A stretch of 17,138 nucleotides of DNA from an uncultured Clostridia bacterium. Its GTDB lineage: Bacteria; Bacillota; Clostridia; TANB77; CAG-508. How positions within the stretch are numbered: position 1 is the first letter of the stretch; every line of letters starts with the position of its first letter. The stretch is from the NCBI GenBank assembly GCA_934162535.1, contig CAKPJC010000029.1, positions 1 to 17,138 of the forward strand, written 5' to 3'. The notes under the pieces are model-generated. The model made no database searches. It saw only the letters and a program-made list of their open reading frames with translations, and was not told the DNA's origin. The translations under genes were made by a program, and so were the position numbers. This document shows positions 7,447 to 13,834 of this stretch, in pieces.

Positions 7447-7632
7447 ATGGAAATATTAAGAGTAGAAAACCTAAGCAAAATATATGGAAAAGGAGAAAAT
7501 GAGGTAAGAGCAGTAGACAATGTTTCATTCTCAGTAGAAAAAGGAGAATTCATTGGAATAATAATGAGATATTCACTAAACAAAATAAATAAACAAAATA
7601 TAATTGAAACAATTAGAAAAGATAATATATAA
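7447..7632 (+). pseudogene. N-terminal stump of an ABC transporter ATPase
   Basis: The first 39 residues (MEILRVENLSKIYGKGENEVRAV...VEKGEFIGII) are the standard opening of a MacB/LolD-type export ATPase. It breaks exactly where the Walker A loop (GPSGSGKST) should follow and continues as an unrelated tail MRYSLNKINKQNIIETIRKDNI before TAA. With 61 codons and no P-loop, signature or Walker B, it cannot bind ATP in the family's way. No permease gene is beside it. The start at 7447 follows family alignment; a start at 7432 (MKKFN before it) is possible, and no clear ribosome site helps to decide. It is best read as a deletion remnant. Confidence 0.8.
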
Positions 7633-7665
7633 ATATAAATACTGATGAATTTATTTGAAAAAATA

Positions 7666-7694
7666 TTGTGAAAAGATAAAGGATTTGTTATAAT
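7666..7694 (+). promoter_or_regulatory. Promoter of the transglutaminase-like gene / prfB unit
   Basis: TTGTGA (7666-7671) and a perfect TATAAT (7689-7694) are separated by 17 bases, with TG at 7686-7687 giving an extended -10. Confidence 0.7.
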
Positions 7695-7722
7695 AAAAAT
7701 ATATAACATAGGAGGAGAAACA

Positions 7723-8847
7723 ATGAAAGATAAATTTGTCAGTATTTTACTTACAATAGTATTAATAGCACTATTAGGAATTATAGGATTCTGTAGTTAC
7801 ATTATCTATAATGAAATTATGGGAGACGAAACAGAATACTTTAATATTGAAGAAGCGGGATACCCTACAGAAGAAACCAGTGCATCAAGTTCAGACACAC
7901 GTTATAATTCTTCAAATTCTAATCTTTTTTCAGGAATATCAGATGGAAAAAATAACAATGCAACAAGCCTTTCAACAACTGTTGGGAGAAATTTATATAA
8001 TCAATTAGGAAGAGAAGCAAAAATAATATACAGCAAATTATATGAAAACAAAGAAAATCTGGAAACAGGAACGTATACAATAGAATTTAAAAATACATTT
8101 TCAGACTTATTATCAAAAGAGGATGGAGACAAAGAGCTAAAAAAGCAATATCAATCAGCAATAGAAGCTTTTTTATATGAAAACCCAGATGTATTCTATT
8201 TAGACGTTAGAAAAATGTACATAAATATTGAAAAAATCACCAAGATAACTGGAGTAAAATATAATGTTTATATAAATCATGGGAATAAAGATAATTACTT
8301 TGAAGATGGCATATATTCAAAAGCAGATGTAGATAAATGTCAAGAAGAAATTGAAATCGAAAAAAATAAAATATTAGCAAGAGTAGAAGGAAAAAGCAAA
8401 TACGATGCTATAAAAGAGGTACATGACTATTTAGCAGACACAATAATGTATCAATCATCAACAACAGATGAAAGTATATATACAATTTATGGAGCACTTG
8501 TAAACAAGAGATGTGTTTGTGAAGGATATGCAAAATCATTTCAATATATGATGAACTTAATTGGAATAGAGAATGCAATTGTAATTGGAACAGGAACAAA
8601 TAGTCAAAATGAAACAGAAAGCCATGCATGGAATTATGTTGAATTAGACGGAAAATGGTATGGAATTGATGTTACATGGGATGATCCAGTGATACTAGGA
8701 AAAGGAAAACTTACAAAGAACTTAAGGTATCAATATTTCCTAAAAGGTGAAAAAACGATGTCCAAAAATCATACAGTATCAGGAACATTCACAGAAGGTG
8801 GCCAAGTATTCCAATATCCTACACTAAGCCAAGAAGATTATGAATAA
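7723..8847 (+). CDS. Membrane-anchored transglutaminase-like domain protein
   Basis: A 374-residue protein. Residues about 5-30 are one hydrophobic helix (FVSILLTIVLIALLGIIGFCSYII) after a Lys-containing start, likely an uncleaved anchor with the rest outside. A Ser/Asn/Thr-rich linker follows (about 45-90), then a helical region, then a transglutaminase-like core. The papain-like triad is visible: Cys266 in CVCEGYAKSFQ, His301 in SHAWNYV and Asp316 in GIDVTWDDP. Family knowledge: bacterial proteins of this type act at the cell surface as proteases or cross-linkers, but their targets are mostly unknown. AGGAGG lies upstream of the ATG. prfB begins 13 nt after its stop with no terminator between, so the two are probably co-transcribed, an unusual partner for prfB. 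Confidence 0.82.
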   Translation: MKDKFVSILLTIVLIALLGIIGFCSYIIYNEIMGDETEYFNIEEAGYPTEETSASSSDTRYNSSNSNLFSGISDGKNNNATSLSTTVGRNLYNQLGREAKIIYSKLYENKENLETGTYTIEFKNTFSDLLSKEDGDKELKKQYQSAIEAFLYENPDVFYLDVRKMYINIEKITKITGVKYNVYINHGNKDNYFEDGIYSKADVDKCQEEIEIEKNKILARVEGKSKYDAIKEVHDYLADTIMYQSSTTDESIYTIYGALVNKRCVCEGYAKSFQYMMNLIGIENAIVIGTGTNSQNETESHAWNYVELDGKWYGIDVTWDDPVILGKGKLTKNLRYQYFLKGEKTMSKNHTVSGTFTEGGQVFQYPTLSQEDYE

Positions 8848-8860
8848 TAGGAGTGAGAAG

Positions 8861-9980
8861 ATGATAGAGTTAGAAGAAAATTCAAGAAAACTTGAAATAT
8901 TAAAAACTAAAATAAAAGACTTGGGTGAGTCTCTTTGACATAGACAATGTAAAAAAAGAGCTTAATGTACTTGAAAAAGAAACGCAGAAAGAAGAATTTT
9001 GGAACAAAAACCCAAATGAAACAAGCAAAATATTATCTAAAATGAAACATTTAAAACAAAAAACAACAAAATACGAAGATTCAAAAAATGAAGTAGAAAA
9101 TTTAATTGAATTAACAGAACTTACTAATATGGAAGAAGACGTAAATGTTGCAGAAGATATAATAACTTCAACTAAAAAACTGGAAAAAGAGATAGAAAAA
9201 TTACATTTAGAAACACTTCTATCAGGAAAATATGACAAATGCAATGCAATACTAACATTACATCCAGGTGCAGGTGGAACGGAGTCACAGGACTGGGCAG
9301 AAATGCTATATAGGATGTATGCTAGATGGGCAAATCAAAAAGAATATGATATAAAGGAATTAGATTATCTCGAGGGAGAAGAAGCTGGAATAAAAAGTGT
9401 TACATTTGAAATAATCGGATTAAATGCATATGGGTATATGAAAGGCGAAATGGGTGTACATAGATTAGTTAGAATATCTCCATTTGATTCAGGTGGACGA
9501 AGACATACATCTTTTGCATCATTAGAAGTTTTACCAGAAATAACAGATGACATAAAAATTGATATTAATCCAGATGATATTAGGGTTGATACATATAGAG
9601 CCTCTGGTGCAGGTGGACAACATATAAATAAAACATCTTCAGCTATAAGGATTACACATATACCAACAAATATTGTTGTAGCTTGTCAGTCAGAACGTTC
9701 ACAAATACAGAACAGAGAAACAGCAATGAAAATGCTAAAGTCTAAATTGTTTGATTTAAAAGAAAAAGAACAAAAAGATAAAATTGAAGACTTAAAAGGA
9801 GAGCAAAAAGACATTGCGTGGGGAAGTCAAATTCGCTCATATGTCTTTTGCCCATATACATTAGTAAAAGACCATAGAACTAATTATGAAACAGGTAATG
9901 TTGAGGCTGTTATGAATGGCAACATTGATGGATTTATAGAAAGCTATTTGCAAAAGTATGGAAAAACAAGTTATAATTAA
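8861..9980 (+). CDS. prfB: Peptide chain release factor 2, made by +1 programmed frameshifting
   Basis: RF2 recognises UAA and UGA and triggers peptide release. Frame 0 starts at ATG 8861 behind AGGAGTG and reads 25 codons (MIELEENSRK...LGESL) to an in-frame TGA at 8936-8938. Skipping one base continues at GAC (8937) to the stop at 9980, giving 372 residues. In that numbering the codon-recognition SPF is at 206-208 and the catalytic GGQ at 251-253, within one residue of their positions in E. coli RF2. This independently supports the frameshift and the chosen start. A GTG at 8925 would open only the second frame and lose the N-terminal helix. Low RF2 slows termination at the TGA and favours the shift, so the protein regulates its own synthesis. 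In Bacillus prfB follows secA; here it follows a transglutaminase-like gene. Confidence 0.95.
8923..8939 (+). other. RF2 +1 programmed frameshift site
   Basis: The slippery CTT TGA C (8933-8939) is the classical site where tRNA-Leu slips from CUU to UUU over the poor-context UGA. The upstream GGGTGAG (8923-8929) can pair with the 16S rRNA tail as the usual internal Shine-Dalgarno stimulator. Its spacing is slightly longer than in the E. coli AGGGGG-UAU-CUU arrangement. Confidence 0.95.
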
Positions 9981-10037
9981 GCTTAAAACTTCAAGCAAAA
10001 CTGATTAAATTCACCTGAGAAAAAGAATTCAAAAACA

Positions 10038-10067
10038 TTGACAAAACATAATAATTCATGCTATCAT
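10038..10067 (+). promoter_or_regulatory. Promoter of the tyrS T-box leader
   Basis: TTGACA (10038-10043) is followed after 18 bases by TATCAT (10062-10067). Transcription would start near 10074, giving a leader of about 235 nt up to the terminator. Confidence 0.6.
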
Positions 10068-10074
10068 AAATACA

Positions 10075-10309
10075 GTAATAAAAATCAAATTAATTATGTA
10101 TTAAAAAGAAACCAAGTAGTAGATTATAGTTACAAACAAAAGAGAGATAGTGGCAGGTGAAAACTATCAGAATATAAAATACGAAATACAATTCTTATAG
10201 TAATTAACGTTAGCAACGAACAGCTATAAAGAGGCATATAGAAATATATGTGAATAAAGGTGGTACCACGAGTCAAATCGTCCTTTACAGAGGGCAATTT
10301 GGCTCTTTT
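10075..10309 (+). ncRNA. T-box leader (tRNA-Tyr sensing) of tyrS
   Basis: The 355-base gap between prfB and tyrS is mostly this leader. The T-box core AAAGGTGGTACCACG (10255-10269) contains TGGT, complementary to the ACCA 3' end of a tRNA with discriminator A, as tRNA-Tyr has. Stem I includes AGAGAG, GGCAGGTGAAAA and the arm GATAGT/ACTATC. After it, TAC (10180-10182) followed by GAA is the likely tyrosine specifier. A CATATA/TATATG stem III hairpin (10235-10250) precedes the T-box. AAAGG (10255-10259) pairs with CCTTT (10282-10286) to form the antiterminator, which excludes the terminator. Uncharged tRNA-Tyr would therefore switch on tyrS. The 5' boundary is inferred from the promoter. Confidence 0.9.
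10270..10309 (+). terminator. Conditional terminator of the T-box leader
   Basis: The arm 10270-10284 pairs with 10291-10305 over 15 positions, with one C-A mismatch and two G-T pairs, and TTTT follows. It shares its 5' arm with the antiterminator, so the two structures are mutually exclusive. Confidence 0.85.
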
Positions 10310-10335
10310 GAAATTTTAAAAATAGGAGGTAAAAA

Positions 10336-11562
10336 ATGACACTTGTAGAAGAACTAAAATGGAGAGGACTTATAAAAGACATATCAAGTCCAGAATTAGA
10401 AGAAAAACTAAACAAAGGAGGACTAACATTTTACATAGGAACAGATCCAACAGCAGATAGTTTACATGTAGGGCATCTATCAAGCTTTTTAATATCGAAA
10501 AGACTAAAAGAAGCAGGACATCATCCAATATTATTAGTTGGTGGAGGAACAGGGATGATAGGAGATCCAAGACCAACAACAGAAAGAGCTATGATAAGCA
10601 AAGAAGCAGTAGCAGAAAACTTCAAATCATTAAAAAAACAAGTAGAAAACATATTTGGGTTTGAAGTAGTAAACAACAATGACTGGTACAAAGACATAAA
10701 CATAATTGACTTTTTAAGAGACTATGGCAAATATTTCAATATAAATTATATGCTAGACAAGGACATAATAAGAAGAAGGCTAGAAACAGGAATAACATAC
10801 ACAGAATTTTCATACATGATATTACAAGCACTAGATTTCAAATATTTACATGAAAACAAAGGAGTAGACTTACAATGTGCTGGTTCAGACCAATGGGGGA
10901 ACATAACAGCAGGAATTGACTTAATAAGAAGGTCAACAGGAGATGAAGTATATGGATTTACTATGCCATTAGTAACAGACTCACAAGGAAAAAAATTCGG
11001 TAAAAGCGAAGGAAATGCATTATGGTTAGACAAAACAAAAACATCAAGCTATAAACTATACCAATTTTTTGTAAATGTTGAGGACTCAATGGTAATAGAC
11101 TACTTAAAAATATATACATTCTTATCAAAAGAAGAAATAGAAGAATATGAAAAAAAGAACAATGAACATCCTGAACTTAGGGAAGCTCATAAAGCATTAG
11201 CAAGAGAGATAATAACATTTTTACATGGAAAAGAAGAATATGAAAGAGCAGTAAAACTAGCGAAAAATTTATTTAATAACAGATTCAAAGAAATGTCAAA
11301 ACAAGATATAAAAGAATTATTTGATGAGCAAGACATAAAAGAAATTGAAGGAAGCACAAATCTTTTAGACTTACTAATAACACTAGGAGTAGCTTCAAGT
11401 AAAAGAGAAGCAAGAGAATTTGTAAACAGTGGTGCAATATCAATAAATGGAGATAAAGTCACAGAAATAAATATTGAAATAACAGATGACTTATTTATAG
11501 ATAACACATACATTATAATAAAAAGAGGAAAGAAAAATTATTATGTAGGAAGAAAATCATAA
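10336..11562 (+). CDS. tyrS: Tyrosyl-tRNA synthetase
   Basis: A 408-residue class I aminoacyl-tRNA synthetase that charges tRNA-Tyr with tyrosine. The ATP-binding HIGH motif appears as HVGH (44-47) and the KMSKS loop as KFGKS (220-224). Between them, YMILQALDF and the CAGSDQWGNITAG block are typical of TyrRS. The last 60-70 residues (LLITLGVASSKREAREFVNSGAISING) form an S4 RNA-binding domain. The length is normal for the bacterial enzyme. AGGAGG precedes the ATG. The gene is alone behind the T-box leader with a tyrosine specifier, so leader and enzyme identity agree with each other. Confidence 0.96.
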   Translation: MTLVEELKWRGLIKDISSPELEEKLNKGGLTFYIGTDPTADSLHVGHLSSFLISKRLKEAGHHPILLVGGGTGMIGDPRPTTERAMISKEAVAENFKSLKKQVENIFGFEVVNNNDWYKDINIIDFLRDYGKYFNINYMLDKDIIRRRLETGITYTEFSYMILQALDFKYLHENKGVDLQCAGSDQWGNITAGIDLIRRSTGDEVYGFTMPLVTDSQGKKFGKSEGNALWLDKTKTSSYKLYQFFVNVEDSMVIDYLKIYTFLSKEEIEEYEKKNNEHPELREAHKALAREIITFLHGKEEYERAVKLAKNLFNNRFKEMSKQDIKELFDEQDIKEIEGSTNLLDLLITLGVASSKREAREFVNSGAISINGDKVTEINIEITDDLFIDNTYIIIKRGKKNYYVGRKS

Positions 11563-11578
11563 AATTTATTATAAACTA

Positions 11579-11607
11579 TTGCTATTTTTCGACTTATTTT
11601 GTAAAAT
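11579..11607 (+). promoter_or_regulatory. Promoter of the DUF5684-like membrane protein gene
   Basis: TTGCTA (11579-11584) and TAAAAT (11602-11607) are separated by 17 bases. There is no visible terminator after tyrS, so read-through is also possible. Confidence 0.5.
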
Positions 11608-11637
11608 AAATATAGAAAAATAAAAGGAGGAATACAA

Positions 11638-12135
11638 ATGAACAGTGCAGAATATGATTATTTAATGACTGAGGTTCCAGAACTAACAGGTTCATCTGAA
11701 GCATTACTAAGTGGAGTAATAGCAGGAACACTTGCTACATTTTCATTAGCGATGATGTTTATCTCACTTACAATCACAATACTAACAGTAATTGCTAACT
11801 GGAAAATATTCGTAAAAGCTGGAAAACCAGGCTGGGCAGCACTTATACCAATATACAACTTAGTAGTTTTATATCAAGTTGCAGGTGTATCACCATGGCT
11901 AATCCTATTATTGCTATTTGTAGGTGTGCCAATTGTAGGGCCACTTATTGCTTTAGGACTATCAATATATTTAATGGTGCAACTCGCAAATGCATTTGGT
12001 AAAGGCGCAGGATTTGCTGTCGGACTAATATTTTTAAACACAATATTTATAATGATATTAGGATTTGGTGACTCAAAATATGTGTTAAAATCAAACAACG
12101 ATGATAATAACAATAATGAACCACAAGTAATATAA
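11638..12135 (+). CDS. Small polytopic membrane protein, DUF5684-like
   Basis: A 165-residue protein. After a short acidic N-terminus come about four hydrophobic segments (about 27-55, 65-83, 86-118, 122-142). The conserved block WKIFVKAGKPGWAALIPIYNLVVLYQVAGVSPW lies between the first and second. This KAGKPGWAALIPIYN signature belongs to a DUF5684-type family common in Firmicutes and elsewhere. Its function is not established, and some relatives are fused to or sit near signal-peptidase-like proteins. The C-terminus is a hydrophilic Asn/Asp-rich tail. AAAGGAGG lies 7 nt before the ATG. It is a single gene, closed by a strong terminator. Confidence 0.75.
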   Translation: MNSAEYDYLMTEVPELTGSSEALLSGVIAGTLATFSLAMMFISLTITILTVIANWKIFVKAGKPGWAALIPIYNLVVLYQVAGVSPWLILLLLFVGVPIVGPLIALGLSIYLMVQLANAFGKGAGFAVGLIFLNTIFIMILGFGDSKYVLKSNNDDNNNNEPQVI

Positions 12136-12142
12136 TGTAAGA

Positions 12143-12176
12143 AAAAAACTTAGAATAATTAAATTCTAAGTTTTTT
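12143..12176 (+). terminator. Bidirectional-type terminator
   Basis: A 14-bp perfect stem AAAAAACTTAGAAT (12143-12156) pairs with ATTCTAAGTTTTTT (12163-12176) around a 6-nt loop. It separates the DUF5684-like gene from the mgtE leader. Confidence 0.9.
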
Positions 12177-12206
12177 AAATAATTTTATGTAAAACTATTT
12201 ATTTTT

Positions 12207-12235
12207 TTGACAAAATGTGATATTATAAATATGTA
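12207..12235 (+). promoter_or_regulatory. Promoter of the mgtE leader transcript
   Basis: A consensus TTGACA is at 12207-12212. The best-spaced -10 is a weak TATGTA at 12230-12235 (17 bases). TATTAT/TATAAA at 12221-12229 look better but are too close. The promoter is probable; the -10 is uncertain. Confidence 0.5.
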
Positions 12236-12251
12236 AATAAAGAGAGGTGAT

Positions 12252-12346
12252 AAAAATGAATGAAGACTCGCAGGAAAATCCCAAGCTGAAAATGGATAAA
12301 ATAAAAAATCAAAAAAATGAAGAACTGCGAGACTTCATTCATTTTT
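12252..12346 (+). repeat. 22-bp inverted repeat (long-range hairpin) in the mgtE leader
   Basis: The arm 12252-12273 is complementary to 12325-12346 at 21 of 22 positions (A-A mismatch at 12266/12332). The inner end is GC-rich (CTCGCAG/CTGCGAG). The loop is 51 nt. The 5' arm contains the start codon of the leader ORF, and its ribosome site is just outside. The 3' arm ends in a T-run followed by GGTTTAAAAT. It could be a terminator-like attenuator or translation block. A small mobile-element origin cannot be excluded. Confidence 0.8.
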
Positions 12347-12354
12347 TGGTTTAA
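12256..12354 (+). CDS. Putative 32-codon leader peptide upstream of mgtE
   Basis: ATG at 12256 lies 5 nt after AGGTGA (12245-12250), one of the best ribosome sites in the window. The ORF ends at TAA 12352-12354, about 48 nt before mgtE. The peptide starts MNEDSQENPKLKMDK, with clustered acidic residues and a proline at the N-terminus, and ends in a hydrophobic FIHFLV. Family knowledge: in E. coli, acidic/proline-rich nascent leader peptides such as MgtL destabilise the ribosome at low Mg2+ and thereby control mgtA. A parallel role here is inference. The ORF spans the whole 22-bp inverted repeat, so a translating ribosome would melt it. It may instead be an ordinary small protein or a chance ORF, but the ribosome site and location argue against chance. 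Confidence 0.55.
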   Translation: MNEDSQENPKLKMDKIKNQKNEELRDFIHFLV

Positions 12355-12402
12355 AATATTCTTATCCATTTCTAAAAAATATAAAATAAATAGGGGGAAG
12401 AA

Positions 12403-13740
12403 ATGGAAATAGAAGAAGTAAAAGAATTATTAAGAGAAAAAAAATTCAACCAACTAAAGTTAAAACTAAAAGAAATGAAAAGTGCAGACATATCAGCAAT
12501 ATTAGATGAATTAGATGACAAAGAAAGTGTTATAAAAGTATTCAGAATATTATCAAAAGAAAAAGCTGGTATGACGTTCTCATACATGGAATCAGATATG
12601 AGAGAAAAATTAATACAAGACTTAACAGATACAGAGCTAAAAAATGTTATAGACGAACTATTTATGGATGACACAGTTGACTTAATAGAAGAAATGCCAT
12701 CAAATGTAGTAACAAGAATTTTAAAAGCAGTAGACAAAAAAGACAGAAAAATAATAAACGAATTATTAAAATATCCAGAAGACAGTGCTGGTAGCATTAT
12801 GACAACTGAGTTTGTTGACTTAAAAGAAACAATGACAGTAGAACAAGCATTACAAAGAATTAGAGAAAAAGGAATAGACTCAGAAACAATATATACATCA
12901 TATGTATTAGACGATAGCAGAAAACTAGTAGGATTAATAAACATAAAAGACATATTGCTAGCAAAACCAGATACAATAATAAAAAACATTATGGAAACGA
13001 ATATAATATCTGTAAGCACTACAGAAGACCAAGAGGATGTAGCAAAAAAATTCGACAAATATGACTTTTTTGCATTGCCTGTAGTAGACAAGGAAAACAG
13101 ACTAGTAGGTATAGTAACAGTCGATGATGCCATTAACGTAATACAAGATGAGGTATCAGAGGACTTTGAAAAAATGGCAGCTATCACGCCAAATGAAGAT
13201 GGATATTTTGAAACAAGCGTATTCAAACATGCAAAAAGCAGAATAGTATGGTTATTAATATTGATGTTATCAGCAGCAATCACAGGAGGAATAATAACAG
13301 AATATGAAGAAGCATTTGCGGCAGTACCAATACTTGTATCATTTATCCCAATGATAATGGGAACAGGTGGAAACTGTGGCTCACAAAGTTCAACATTAAT
13401 AATACGTGGACTTGCAACAGATGAAATAAAACTAAAAGATGTATTTAAGGCTTTATGGAAAGAAGTCAGAGTCGCATTAGTTGTAGGTGTAGCGCTATCA
13501 ATAGTAAATGGAATCAGAATAATGCTCCAATACCAAAACATGCAATTAGCAGTTGTACTGGGGCTAACGCTTATAGCAACAGTATGTTTAGCAAAAGCAT
13601 TAGGATGTTTATTACCATTACTTGCAAAAAGGTTAAAATTAGACCCAGCAATAATGGCAGCACCACTAATAACAACACTTGTAGACATATTCTCAATATT
13701 GGTATATTTCCAAATTGCAACATCAATAATGCATTTATAA
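12403..13740 (+). CDS. mgtE: Magnesium transporter MgtE
   Basis: A 445-residue MgtE-family Mg2+ channel/transporter. The helical N-domain (about 1-125, EVKELLREKKFNQLKLKLKEM...) and two CBS domains (about 126-250, starting at PEDSAGSIMTTEFV) form the cytoplasmic Mg2+ sensor that closes the pore at high Mg2+. A linker helix (SEDFEKMAAI) leads into five membrane segments (about 270-445). The pore signature VSFIPMIMGTGGNCGSQSSTLIIRGLA is intact, as is the acidic residue in PLITTLVDIFSILVYF. AGGGGG lies 5 nt before the ATG. The gene is preceded by an unusual leader with a small ORF and a long hairpin. I do not see the conserved start of an M-box Mg2+ riboswitch (GTTAGGTGAGGCTCC-like) in it. The CIRCE-like promoter of htpG follows at once, with no terminator seen. 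Confidence 0.95.
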   Translation: MEIEEVKELLREKKFNQLKLKLKEMKSADISAILDELDDKESVIKVFRILSKEKAGMTFSYMESDMREKLIQDLTDTELKNVIDELFMDDTVDLIEEMPSNVVTRILKAVDKKDRKIINELLKYPEDSAGSIMTTEFVDLKETMTVEQALQRIREKGIDSETIYTSYVLDDSRKLVGLINIKDILLAKPDTIIKNIMETNIISVSTTEDQEDVAKKFDKYDFFALPVVDKENRLVGIVTVDDAINVIQDEVSEDFEKMAAITPNEDGYFETSVFKHAKSRIVWLLILMLSAAITGGIITEYEEAFAAVPILVSFIPMIMGTGGNCGSQSSTLIIRGLATDEIKLKDVFKALWKEVRVALVVGVALSIVNGIRIMLQYQNMQLAVVLGLTLIATVCLAKALGCLLPLLAKRLKLDPAIMAAPLITTLVDIFSILVYFQIATSIMHL

Positions 13741-13763
13741 AATAAATAAAAAAATCAGACAAA

Positions 13764-13790
13764 TTAGCACTCTGCTATTGACATTGCTAA
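13764..13790. promoter_or_regulatory. CIRCE-like HrcA operator of htpG
   Basis: TTAGCACTC (13764-13772), a 9-base spacer, then CATTGCTAA (13782-13790). The 27 bases differ from the clpB copy at only one spacer position, and the right arm carries the same two departures from consensus. The operator covers the -35 box. Confidence 0.85.
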
Positions 13791-13806
13791 ATATAAGATA
13801 TATAAT
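13778..13806 (+). promoter_or_regulatory. htpG promoter
   Basis: Perfect TTGACA (13778-13783) and TATAAT (13801-13806) with the optimal 17-base spacing, overlapped by the CIRCE-like operator. Confidence 0.9.
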
Positions 13807-13834
13807 TAGCAATGGAAAAGGAGAGTGTATTTTT

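Noticed and set aside
8925..8936. GTG start at 8925 as an independent start for RF2
   Set aside because: There is a better ATG with a ribosome site at 8861, and the CTT TGA C frameshift joins the two frames, giving canonical SPF and GGQ positions.
12245..12354. M-box (ykoK) Mg2+ riboswitch in the mgtE leader
   Set aside because: The expected conserved M-box opening and its paired segments are not visible by eye. A covariance search is needed to be certain.
12372..13688. 438-codon open frame on the minus strand across mgtE
   Set aside because: Its Ser/Ile/Asn-rich translation has no recognisable domain and mirrors the A-rich coding strand of mgtE; no ribosome site or promoter was found.
13778..13834. 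N-terminal extension of HtpG from TTG at 13778
   Set aside because: It lies inside the -35 box and upstream of the transcription start; ATG 13835 with AAGGAG fits the family start.
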